64,000 nucleotides of DNA from an uncultured Bacteroidales bacterium (GTDB lineage: Bacteria; Bacteroidota; Bacteroidia; Bacteroidales; Bacteroidaceae): NCBI GenBank assembly GCA_902788315.1, contig CADAJS010000012.1, forward strand, positions 111,102 to 175,101. Direction: 5' to 3'. Within the stretch, counting starts at the first letter, position 1. Every line of letters begins with the position of its first letter. Both the position numbers and the translations under genes were made by a program. This document shows, piece by piece, positions 1 through 9,200 of the stretch. The notes under the pieces were generated by a model that saw only the letters and a program-made list of their open reading frames with translations, had not been told where the DNA came from and ran no database searches.

Positions 1-2
1 AC

Positions 3-137
3 CAGTTTCTCAGCATTCTCTTTGGTGTGACGGCCTTCTCGGCCTTCTGGGGCATCGGCGAAGTCTTTGCACAGCACCGCAGAGTGAAGCGAGGATGGTT
101 CCCCATGAACCCCAAGCGAAAGGCCGACTACGAATAG
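3..137 (+). CDS. DUF4491 family membrane protein, C-terminal part
   Basis: Only the last 44 codons lie in the window; the 5' part is cut off by the window edge. The visible peptide starts with a hydrophobic stretch (QFLSILFGVTAFSAFWGIGE) and ends in a basic tail with GWFPMNPKRK. That is the typical end of the small (about 100 residue) DUF4491 inner-membrane proteins of Bacteroidales, whose function is unknown. The stop is TAG. The family call rests on remembered similarity of the tail, so it is good but not proven. Confidence 0.7.
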   Translation, partial: QFLSILFGVTAFSAFWGIGEVFAQHRRVKRGWFPMNPKRKADYE

Positions 138-183
138 ACGATGAGGGAGGGAAAGCGTCCCCCCACGACCGTCACGAAAAACA

Positions 184-337
184 GTGGAAGGCCACCAAGT
201 CACTCGTGGCACTCCACCAAACCGGTGGTGGCACTCCACCAAACCGGCGGTGGTACTACCTCCGGTTTTCTTTGGAACTACAGCAAGCTCCTCCCGGAAC
301 AACAACAAGTATTTCCCCGAGCTACAACAAGTATTTT
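184..337. repeat. 22-bp-period tandem repeat array (about 7 units)
   Basis: Cutting the sequence every 22 bp from 184 gives units of the form nnGGnACTaCnnCAAg plus a variable end. The units at 206 and 228 are nearly identical (GTGGCACTCCACCAAACCGG in both). Those at 272, 294 and 316 share the CAAG position and the CTAC or CAAC core. Some units hold a small dyad (GTGG-CACT-CCAC). The array lies between two convergent genes. No gene is recognised in 138-474. Confidence 0.75.
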
Positions 338-402
338 GCGGCATGCCATTTGATCGCCGATGAATGTAGCCCAAACGACATCCAAGCTCCAAGGATACAA
401 AC

Positions 403-436
403 GAGGGAGGCTTGCCGTATACGGCAAACCTCCCTC
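403..436. terminator. Perfect inverted repeat, likely bidirectional terminator
   Basis: GAGGGAGG then CTTGCCGTAT is mirrored by ACGGCAA then CCTCCCTC, giving a long stem with almost no loop. It lies between the 3' ends of the convergent DUF4491 gene and the giant minus-strand gene ending at 475. Flanking T-runs are weak, so the termination role is inferred from position. Confidence 0.55.
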
Positions 437-474
437 TTACACCAAATTAAATAATGTGGCTTTTAAAGCCTAAA

Positions 475-3400
475 TTACTTCAGCATCTTCTTACCGCCAA
501 TGATGTATAGGCCATTGGGCAGCCCTTCAAGCGCCTTCTTGGCATCCACGCCCTGACGGATGGCACGTCCCTGCATGTCATACACCGTGACGGTGGCAGG
601 CAGCTGAGCGTCGGCATCCAGCTGCTTCAGGCCGCTGCCGTCGTTGTGGTAGTTGCCGCTCTCGTCCTTGAGGACCACCTTGTGAGTGGCATCAAGCACG
701 GGCGTGTCGTCGTCGTCCAGTGTCTGGAACCATACGGGAGCGTCTTGACCTTGATTGAGCAGGAAGGCCACCTCACCGCTGGCAAACTGGGCAGCCGACA
801 TCTGTGCGCAATTGGTGTTCGTAGAGCCACTAACCCAGTTGCTGCCGAAACCGCGTCCGTCAGTCGAAGCCACGGCATAGCAGTTGGTCAGCGAACAGTT
901 GCTATGGAGCCATCCGACAAGGCCGTCCATGTACCAGGCAGCGCCTAGCGAGGAGCAGAAGCTGTAGCTGTTAGAGATATGAGCAGGCGTGGCGCTCTCG
1001 GACGAGCTGCCGATGAGTCCGCCCGTGGTGTTGCCGCCCGAGATAGATCCCTTGTAGAAGCAGTTGTCAATGGTGCCGTAGAACTTACCTGAGAGGCCGC
1101 CAATGTCGCCGCCGTTCGTCGAGGTGATGTCCACGAGGCTGTAACTGCGTGTCAGCGTGGTGGGAGCTGCGGTGGCAGCATGTCCGATAATGGTTCCGTT
1201 ATGGCTTGCATAGACAGCGTCGCCGACATTGATCTGGCCGCTTACGAGCGCCACACCGGTGATGGTGGCTCCGGCCGTGGTGCCGAAGAGCATGTTGTTG
1301 ATACCCGAGATGGGATAGAGGTGGCCGTCGAACGAGCCGGCGAAGGGCACCTCAATGCTGCCGATGGGAGTCCAGTCCACCTCGGAGAGGTCGATGGCAG
1401 CAGTCAGCTCGGCCTTGATATCGTTCACGCCCATGGCTGCCATGCGGGAGAGCCACATCATGTCCTCGGCAGAGGCCAGCTGATAGACGCCGCCCACCTG
1501 AGCAGGATTGTTGGAATTGAGATAGACGTAGATGGCCGTGTTCTTCATGTCGTCCATGGCCTCGGCATCCTGCTGGCTGTACTCGCCGTTCTCCCACTTG
1601 GGAGCAAACTCGTTGTCCATAAAGTTCTGTAGGTCGGCGAGCATTTCCTCGGTGATGCCGGGATCGCTGGCAGCCTGAGCCCATGCCGCATTGGAGAGAC
1701 TCTCCACGCTGGCCATGTAGTTTGCATAAGCCTTCTTGCAGTCGTAGATGTGGCGGAAGGTCTCGGTGAAGCGAGCAGCCAGGGCCTGCTTCTCCTCCAC
1801 GGTGGATGCGCTCGCTGCGGCAGCAATCTCGGAAGAGAGTTCCTCGCGCAGGGCAGCACTGAACTCGGGCTTCACCTTGTAGTCGGCCCCCGAGTCGCCA
1901 TGATAGGCCAGGATAGTATTGGCACGAGCCACCATGCCTGCCAACATCGTATCATAGGCATCGGCAGTGAGAACGCTCTCGGCATCACCCAGATAGGTTA
2001 CGTGGAAGTTGCCGAAGCCCATCCAGTCGGCCTCGACACCGGTGCCGGGGAGCTTCAGGCCCACGGTCAGGGTGCCGTCGGTCACCTGGACCACCACAGT
2101 GTTCACATAGCGGCCGCCCTTGAAGGCGTAGGAGCAGCTGAGCGGACCGTAAGGCACATAGCCATAGATGCCGTTGTCCAGGTCGGAATAGACGTTGTCG
2201 AAGGGGTCAACGTGGTTGCCCTCCTCGTCGAAGAGTACTCCGCCGTTGATGTAGCAGTTCTCCAGGTCGCGTGCGTCATCCTCGCTGACCACATCCTCGC
2301 CCTCCGTCATCACGTAGGTCTCAGCCTCGTTCAGATAAGCCCAGGCGGCGTAGTTCGTATTGTAGATGTCTCCCGCGGCGCGGAAGGCAGCGTTCACGTC
2401 GAGTCGGTAGAATCCGTCGGCCAGTTCGGTCAGCGTCTGCTTAAGGTCGAAGGTGGCATTCCAGGACTCGGCCGCAGGCATCACCTCCTTGACACCGCCA
2501 GTGGTGAAGGTGCTTCCCGTCTTGGTGTATTCCCATCCGTTGAATCCGTCGGCGAGGCTGGCATTCACCAGCATATTGGTAATCTCATCGCCGGTCTTGT
2601 AGCCGTTCTTCTGAGCCCGCTGCCACATTTCGTTAACGAAATTCTGCTCCTCCTGAAGCTGCTCGGTGGTCAGCGTCAGAGAGTTCAAAATGTAGGGATA
2701 CGAACCGTGGGGATAGTCCTCGTTGGGTTCATACTCGTTCGAGATATAGTCCACCAGGAATTCCATGTCGAATCCGGTAATCGTGCTTTCCTGCGTCTTA
2801 GCATAGATATCCTGCACGAAGGCAATAAAGGCGGCATAGGCCTGCTCGCTGGCCTCGACGTCAGCACGCAGTGTCTTCAGTGCGCTGTAGGCCTCGATGA
2901 AGGCGTCGCGTTCGGTGATTTGCCTAAGTTCTTCGAGGGCTGTCAGATAGGTATTCTTCACCTCCACATTGGCGATGGCATTGTTGCAGTATGCCACCTC
3001 GGAATCGATCAGGTTCTTACGCATCTCGTCGAAGTTGCCTGCGCCGGCACTGGCGAATCCGTCCACCGTGGGATAGACAATTTCATGAGTCGGGTCCAGT
3101 GTGGGATGGAGGTCGCAAGTCTCGGCGTCTCCTGTGAGCGACTGGTACCATGTCACGTCGGCAAAGCTTCCGCCGTTCAGGGCCCATGTCACTGCACCAT
3201 TATTGAACTCCTCCTCCGTCATGAAGGCGCAGCCCGAGGTGCTCCCCGTACCTTCGCCCAGGAGTTTGGTGAAGCTCAGGCGTCCGTCGGCATTGCTCAC
3301 GACATAGGTGTTATAGGCCGTGTTCGTGTGGCACCATCCGACGATACCTCCGCGAGCGCTTGAGTTAGGATCGAGTCCCTCGCCCAGGTTGGCGAAGACA

Positions 3401-5997
3401 AAGCAGTTGGAGATGAATGTCGTGTTCGTGCTGTTCGTGGAGCCCAGCAGACCGCCCAAACTATATGTACCCAGCGCGCCGTCGAATGTACCGGCGAAAT
3501 AGACATGGTCAAGCGTACCGAGGTACTTGCCGGCAATACCACCCAGGTCGCCGTCGCCACCGGTAATCGTCACCTTGCTATAGCTGTTCGTCACGGAGGA
3601 TTCCTTCGTGGGACTGTAGCCTACGAGACCGCCCGTGTGAGCATTGCCTGCGCTGGAGGATACGGTACCGCTCTCGATGGCCACGCCAGTGATCTGCGCG
3701 CCGTCGATCGTACCGAACATCATACCATTTATATTAGTAATAGGATACATCTGTCCGTCGAACGTACCCTTATACCGCACTCCATCGGTACCGATGGGCA
3801 CCCATGCGATGTTCTGCAAATCGATTGCGGCGGTCAGACGTGCGTTGATATCGGGGTTGCCCGCGTTCACCTTCGAGGCGAACCAAGCCAGCTGCTCGGC
3901 GGTGGCCAGCTCGTAGTATCCGTCCTCGCCGATAGTTACAAAACCGGTTTCTGCTGCGCCGCAGACGGTGCAGACGCCATCGACAAAGACATGCGGATCC
4001 TGCGTCAGGCCGCTGTTCGTGTTCGAGAGGAAAGCATCCTCATAGGGCGTGCCGTCGCAATGAGCGCGTCCGTTCAGATAAACCTGTCCGCGCGACTTGT
4101 CGAGGCTGGGCAACATGTCTTCATTAAGTTTTTGGTACCAGGCAATCTCGCTCTGGTCGCCGTTCAGTGTATAGGTCACGCGTCCGCTGGCAAAATCCTC
4201 TGCACTCACGAACTCACAGGCCGAGGTGCTGCCCGTTCCGTCGCCAAAGAATCCGCCAAAGGTGTCAGAGATGACAAAACAGTTGGTGGCCGTGTTCGTG
4301 TGGCACCATCCAACGATGCCTCCGCGAGCGCCAGTACCGCCTTGGGCAATCGTGGCTGCGTCGAAGCCCTCGCCCAGCTCGGCCACTACAATACAGTTGG
4401 AGATGAAAGTCGTGTTGGTGCTGTTCGTCGAACCGAGCAGACCGCCCAGGCTGTACGTGCCAATACTGCCGTCGAAACTGCCAATGAAAGCAACGTTCTT
4501 CAGCGTGCCGAGGAACTTACCGCTGATACCGCCAAGGTCGCCCTCACCTCCCAGGATGGTCGCCTTGCTGTAGCTGTTCGTCAAGGATGTCTCCTTCGAG
4601 GGGCTGTGGCCTACGATACTGCCCGTGTGGGCTGCCGTACCGCCGTTGGTCGATACCGTAGCGCTCTCGATGGCGATGCCAGTGATCTGCGCGCCGCTCA
4701 CGGTTCCGAAGAGAATGCCGTTCAGATTCGTGATGGGATAGAGCTGTCCGTCAAACGAACCGGCATAGTTGGCGCTGGTGGAGCCGATGGGCGTCCACTC
4801 GATGCCGGCGAGGTCGATGGCTGCGGTGAGGCGGCCATTGATGGCCACGTCTCCGGCGTTCACCTTCGAGGCAAACCACACGAGCTGCTCGGGCGTGCCC
4901 AGCAGGTAGTAGCCCTCAGCGTCGATCTTCACGAAGTCGGGGTCGGCAGTGCCGCAGACGGTGCAGACGCCATTCGCAAAGGTGTGATCATCCAGTGTGA
5001 GCCCCTTGTTCTCGTTGGAATAGGAGGCGTCGTCATAGGGAGTGCCGTCACAATGTGCGCGTCCGTTGAGATAGACCTGTCCGCGCGAGGGGTCCAGGCT
5101 GGGAGCTACATCCTCGCCCACCTTCTGGTACCAGCTGATCTCAGTCTGGTCGCCGTTCAGCTTGAAGGTCAGCGCGCCGCTCTTGACGTCCTCGGCTTGC
5201 ACCTCGGCGGCACCCTTCCAGATACGCTCCACGTTTTGGTTCTCGGGGCTCAGCACGTAAAAGACATTCTCCAACTTGATGGGTGCGTTGGACTCCAGGC
5301 AGCGGCCGATGAGGTCGGTCTTCGTGGTGCCCGAGGAGGCAGCCACCTGGATGGTGCCCAGCATGGCGCTGTTCCGGATATTGGTAATCACGTCGTTGGG
5401 GTTCCATCCCACAAGGCCTCCGGCCTGGATGGCCTGTGGTCCCACAATCTTGCCCATCACGATACAATTCGCGATTTCTGTAGTTCCGGCTGAGGGACGG
5501 CTCACCAGCATGCTGGCAGCACAGTCGCCCGAAACATTCACCGTCAGCGTCACATTGGTAATCACATTCTTAATTACCGACGCACCCTCAAGACGTCCGG
5601 CCACTACGCCGGTGCGAACGCCTGTGGTCTCCACATTACCATCTACATAGAGATTCTGCACCGTGCCTGCCATGCGGGCGAAGAGACCCGAGGGGTCCTG
5701 CGACAGGGCGTGGTCACCCGTCCAGTTAAGCGTCAGTTTGTGAAGCTGACCGTCAAAGGTTCCCTTGAACCAATTGGCACTGGTACCAATCATGGGCTGG
5801 TCGGCATCGGCCACGATGTCCGCCGTCATCACGGCACTAATCTCATTGTCTCCGCCATTCACCAGTTCGGCAAAGGCTTTGAGGTCGGCAGCCGAGGAGA
5901 TCTGATACACTCCGTCCACTGCCTCAATGGCCCACATGGAGGTGCCGATGCACAGGAGCATCAACGCCGCCATTGCTTTGTGTAAATACTTGTTCAT
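475..5997 (-). CDS. Giant secreted GLUG-repeat surface protein with T9SS-type C-terminus (paralogue A)
   Basis: A protein of 1840 residues with an N-terminal signal peptide (about 1-23, ending MWA). Modules in order: a first GLUG-type block (about 24-290, GGLVGWNPNDV); a Cys linker (HCDGTPY near 316, GVCTVCG near 344); a second type of GLUG block (about 350-610); a second Cys linker (about 648-677); another GLUG block (about 680-960); helical segments around a beta-rich, carbohydrate-binding-like domain (about 1154-1336, GWEYTKTGSTF to VTYLG); a last GLUG block (about 1500-1750); and a C-terminal sorting-type tail (about 1800-1840, VTVYDMQGRA to GLYIIGGKKMLK). GLUG repeats occur in surface adhesins and peptidases. 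The tail matches the type A sorting domain exported by the type IX system. Surface attachment and glycan or host binding are inferred; no catalytic motif is visible. It has a paralogue directly upstream (6299-10885). Confidence 0.75.
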   Translation of the reverse strand: MNKYLHKAMAALMLLCIGTSMWAIEAVDGVYQISSAADLKAFAELVNGGDNEISAVMTADIVADADQPMIGTSANWFKGTFDGQLHKLTLNWTGDHALSQDPSGLFARMAGTVQNLYVDGNVETTGVRTGVVAGRLEGASVIKNVITNVTLTVNVSGDCAASMLVSRPSAGTTEIANCIVMGKIVGPQAIQAGGLVGWNPNDVITNIRNSAMLGTIQVAASSGTTKTDLIGRCLESNAPIKLENVFYVLSPENQNVERIWKGAAEVQAEDVKSGALTFKLNGDQTEISWYQKVGEDVAPSLDPSRGQVYLNGRAHCDGTPYDDASYSNENKGLTLDDHTFANGVCTVCGTADPDFVKIDAEGYYLLGTPEQLVWFASKVNAGDVAINGRLTAAIDLAGIEWTPIGSTSANYAGSFDGQLYPITNLNGILFGTVSGAQITGIAIESATVSTNGGTAAHTGSIVGHSPSKETSLTNSYSKATILGGEGDLGGISGKFLGTLKNVAFIGSFDGSIGTYSLGGLLGSTNSTNTTFISNCIVVAELGEGFDAATIAQGGTGARGGIVGWCHTNTATNCFVISDTFGGFFGDGTGSTSACEFVSAEDFASGRVTYTLNGDQSEIAWYQKLNEDMLPSLDKSRGQVYLNGRAHCDGTPYEDAFLSNTNSGLTQDPHVFVDGVCTVCGAAETGFVTIGEDGYYELATAEQLAWFASKVNAGNPDINARLTAAIDLQNIAWVPIGTDGVRYKGTFDGQMYPITNINGMMFGTIDGAQITGVAIESGTVSSSAGNAHTGGLVGYSPTKESSVTNSYSKVTITGGDGDLGGIAGKYLGTLDHVYFAGTFDGALGTYSLGGLLGSTNSTNTTFISNCFVFANLGEGLDPNSSARGGIVGWCHTNTAYNTYVVSNADGRLSFTKLLGEGTGSTSGCAFMTEEEFNNGAVTWALNGGSFADVTWYQSLTGDAETCDLHPTLDPTHEIVYPTVDGFASAGAGNFDEMRKNLIDSEVAYCNNAIANVEVKNTYLTALEELRQITERDAFIEAYSALKTLRADVEASEQAYAAFIAFVQDIYAKTQESTITGFDMEFLVDYISNEYEPNEDYPHGSYPYILNSLTLTTEQLQEEQNFVNEMWQRAQKNGYKTGDEITNMLVNASLADGFNGWEYTKTGSTFTTGGVKEVMPAAESWNATFDLKQTLTELADGFYRLDVNAAFRAAGDIYNTNYAAWAYLNEAETYVMTEGEDVVSEDDARDLENCYINGGVLFDEEGNHVDPFDNVYSDLDNGIYGYVPYGPLSCSYAFKGGRYVNTVVVQVTDGTLTVGLKLPGTGVEADWMGFGNFHVTYLGDAESVLTADAYDTMLAGMVARANTILAYHGDSGADYKVKPEFSAALREELSSEIAAAASASTVEEKQALAARFTETFRHIYDCKKAYANYMASVESLSNAAWAQAASDPGITEEMLADLQNFMDNEFAPKWENGEYSQQDAEAMDDMKNTAIYVYLNSNNPAQVGGVYQLASAEDMMWLSRMAAMGVNDIKAELTAAIDLSEVDWTPIGSIEVPFAGSFDGHLYPISGINNMLFGTTAGATITGVALVSGQINVGDAVYASHNGTIIGHAATAAPTTLTRSYSLVDITSTNGGDIGGLSGKFYGTIDNCFYKGSISGGNTTGGLIGSSSESATPAHISNSYSFCSSLGAAWYMDGLVGWLHSNCSLTNCYAVASTDGRGFGSNWVSGSTNTNCAQMSAAQFASGEVAFLLNQGQDAPVWFQTLDDDDTPVLDATHKVVLKDESGNYHNDGSGLKQLDADAQLPATVTVYDMQGRAIRQGVDAKKALEGLPNGLYIIGGKKMLK

Positions 5998-6100
5998 TTA
6001 CTTTTTTGTTTAATGAATTAATAAAAGGGTTGTATTCTCTGTATTCTATCACACTATGTCCAGTGCCCCCACGAATGAGGCAAAGTACACTTTGGCACGG

Positions 6101-6108
6101 CAAAGATA
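6101..6108 (-). promoter_or_regulatory. Putative -7 promoter element
   Basis: CAAAGATA on the plus strand reads TATCTTTG on the minus strand, matching TAnnTTTG. It lies about 100 bp upstream of the giant gene starting at 5997. No clear -33 TTTG is seen at the expected distance, so support is moderate. Confidence 0.4.
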
Positions 6109-6217
6109 TACTATATTTTCAAATGTGCAGTCGAATTTTTGCCAATAATTACATAAATATTTTTCCACCACCTCAATACCGAGGCTGCTCTGGCGGGAGG
6201 TGTAGGGGAAAAAGAGA

Positions 6218-6247
6218 GGCGGTTCCCTCCCTAAGGAAAGAACCGCC
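6218..6247 (-). terminator. Rho-independent terminator of paralogue B
   Basis: GGCGGTTC and GAACCGCC form an 8-bp stem that can extend inward through TTCC/GGAA. On the minus strand it is followed by a T-rich run (CTCTCTTTTTCCCC). It lies 51 bp past the stop of the gene ending at 6299. Confidence 0.75.
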
Positions 6248-6298
6248 CCGCGCAGATTGGGATGCCAAAGTGCATCGGCACGGAGGGGTAGCGTGAAC

Positions 6299-9200
6299 CT
6301 ACTTCAATACCTTTTTGCCTCCCAATATATACATACCTTGCGGAATATCTTTCAATGCATTACGCACATCAACGCCCGAGCGCACCAGGCGTCCCTGTAT
6401 GTCATAGACATTAACTACGGAGGGCAAGTACTGTTCCAGTTTCACTTGTCCGATGGCTTGGCCATCGTTGTAGAAGCGTCCGTTCTCGTCCACCATCACC
6501 ACGAGATGGCGGTCATCGGGCACGGGATATGCATCCTCGGTCAGTGTCTGGAACCAGACTATCTCGCTCTGATCGCCGTTCAGGCGATAGCACAATTCGC
6601 CATCGGACACGGCTTCGGCAGTCACTGCGGCGGCTCCCTTCCAGATGCGTTCTACGTTGGTATTCTCGGCGTGTGTGATATAGAAGACATTGTTCAGCAC
6701 GATGGGAGCATTCGACTCTAGGCAGCGCCCGATGAGGTCGGTGGGAGTGGTGGCCGATGTGGGGGCTACCTGCATGACGCCGAGCATGACACTGTTCTGG
6801 ATGGTAGTCTTCACATCATTGGGGTTCCATCCGACGAGTCCTCCGGCATTGGAGCCCGTCTCGGTATAGATTCCTCCGAGCGCCATGCAGTTGATAATCT
6901 GCGAGCTACCCGCCGAGGGACGGCTTACGAGCAGGCTGGCTGCCGTGTCGCCATTGACCATGGGTCGAAGGGTTACGTTTGTCACCACGTTCGTAATGAT
7001 GCTGGAGTCTTCCAGTCGTCCGGCCAGAACGCCGGTGCGCATGCCATAGGTGGTGATTTCGCCATTGAGGTAGAGGTTGCTTACATTACCAGCCAGATGG
7101 GCAAAGAGTCCCGATGCCTCGCTGGCATCCGAGTTGGGCTGCTGCCACTCGACGTTCTCGAAGGTGATGGTGTGGCCTTGTCCATCGAAGTTGCCACGAT
7201 AGGGATTGTCGATGGTGCCTATCATAGCCTGGTCTGAACCGATGGTGATATCGGCTGTCAGCACAGCATTGACTGCGCTGGAGCCGAAGTTGACGATGCG
7301 TGCCAGTGCCTTGAGGTCGTCGGCCGAGGTGATTTGATACTTGCCATCGACGATATCCAGCGGAATGCTGTAGAAGTATTCGTAGAGTGCCAACGACTTG
7401 AGGTCGTTCATTTCCTCGGCCTCCTGCTGAGTGTATGTACCGTTCTCCCACTTGGGTGCGAATACATTGTCCATAAAGTCTTGCAGCTCGACAAGCATGG
7501 TTCCCTCGGCCAGCTGTGGGTCGCTGGCGGCCTGTGCCCAAGCGGTATTGAAGAGAACCTCGACATAGTTCATATAGTTGACATAGGCTTTTTTGCAGTC
7601 GTAGATGGCTCGGAATGTCTCGGCGAATCGCTGTGCGAGTGCCTGCTTCTGATTGATGGTGGTGGCAGCGGTCACATCGGCAATCTCTTCCTCGAGCTCA
7701 GCGCGCAGTGCTGCGCAGAATTCGGGTTTTGCGGCAAAGTCTGTGCCCGAAGAGCCCTTGTATGCCAGGATGGTGTTCGAGCGCGCCACCATGCCTGCCA
7801 GCATCGTGTCGTAGGCGTTGGATGTCAGGTCGCTGTCGGCTCCTCCGAGATAGGTGACGCGGAAGTTGCCGAATCCCATCCAGTCGGCGGTCTGTCCCGT
7901 ACCGGGGAGTTTCAGTCCGACGGTCAGACTGCCGTCGGTCACCTGGGCGACTATTGTGTTCACATAGCGGCCGCCCTTGAAGGCGTAGGAGCAGCTGAGG
8001 GGACCATAAGGGACATAGCCGTAGATGCTGTTGTCGGCATCCTCGTAATAGTAGTCGTAGGCGCCTACATGGTTGCCTTCCTCGTCGGTGAGCTGTCCGC
8101 CATTGATGTAGCAGTTTTCCAGGTCGCGTGCGTCGTCCTCGCTGACCACATCCTCGCCTTCGGTCATCACGAGGGTCTCATTCGCATTCATATAGGCCCA
8201 GGCGGCATAGTTCGTATTATAGAGGTCGCCTGCGGCGCGGAAGGCGGCATTCACCTCCAGTTGATAGTATCCGTCGGTCAGCCCGGTGACGGTCTGGCTG
8301 AGGACGAAGGTGGCGTTCCAGGACTCAGCTGTGGGCATCACCTCCTTGACTCCGCCTGTGGTGAAGGTGCTTCCCGTCTTGGTATATTCCCATCCGCTGA
8401 ATCCGTCGGAGAGATTATGGTTGGCAAACATGCTGCTTATCTCATCGCCTGCCTTGTAACCGTTCTTCTGGGCGGTGAGCCACAACTGGCTGACGAAGTC
8501 GGTCTCTGCGGCGAGCTGTTCGCCATTGAGTGTCATAGTGGCCATGATGTAGGGGTACGATCCGCGGGGATAGTCTTCGCTGGGGTCATATTCATTCTCG
8601 ATATAGTCGAGCAGGAATTCCATGTCGGGGCCGCCGATGCTGCTCTCGAGTGCCTTTTGGTAGATATCCTGCACGGCATCGTCAAAGCGGGCATAGTCCT
8701 GCTCGCTCTTTTCCACGTCGGCGCGTAGCGTCTTCAGTGCGGTATAGGCATCGATGAAGGCATCTCGCTCGGTGATATTTTCCAATTCCTTCAATGCCGT
8801 CTGGTAGATGGCCTTGACATCGACATTGGCCACGGCGTTGTTGCAATAGTCCAGCTCGGCATCAATCAGGCTCTTGCGCATCTGGTCGAAGTTGCCCACA
8901 CCAGCGCTGGCATAGCCGTTGACGGTGGGATAGACCACTTCGTGCGTACTGTCCAGCGTGGGATGCTCGTCGCTGCCCACTGTCTGGTACCAAGCCACAT
9001 CGGCAAACTGCTGGTCATTCAGCTTCCACGCCACCTCGCCGCTGGCCAATTGTTCTTCATCGACAAACGTCGTCCCTCCGGCCAGCGTCCAGTTGGTGGA
9101 GCCTCCGCAGAGCTTGGTGAAGCCGATGCGGCTTTCCGTAGCGGCGATGGCATAGCTATTGGTCACCGTATTGGCATGGCACCATCCGATGAAGGCGGCA

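Noticed and set aside
95..454. A 119-codon open frame over the first 22-bp array.
   Set aside because: It starts inside the DUF4491 gene and runs through the repeat array; the composition follows the repeats.
1750..5493. Long open frames opposite the giant GLUG gene (for example 1750-3363 and 3505-5493 on the plus strand).
   Set aside because: They are antisense shadows of a repeat-rich GC-rich gene. Their proteins are low in structure signals (His/Val/Gly-rich), lack a promoter and do not resemble any family.
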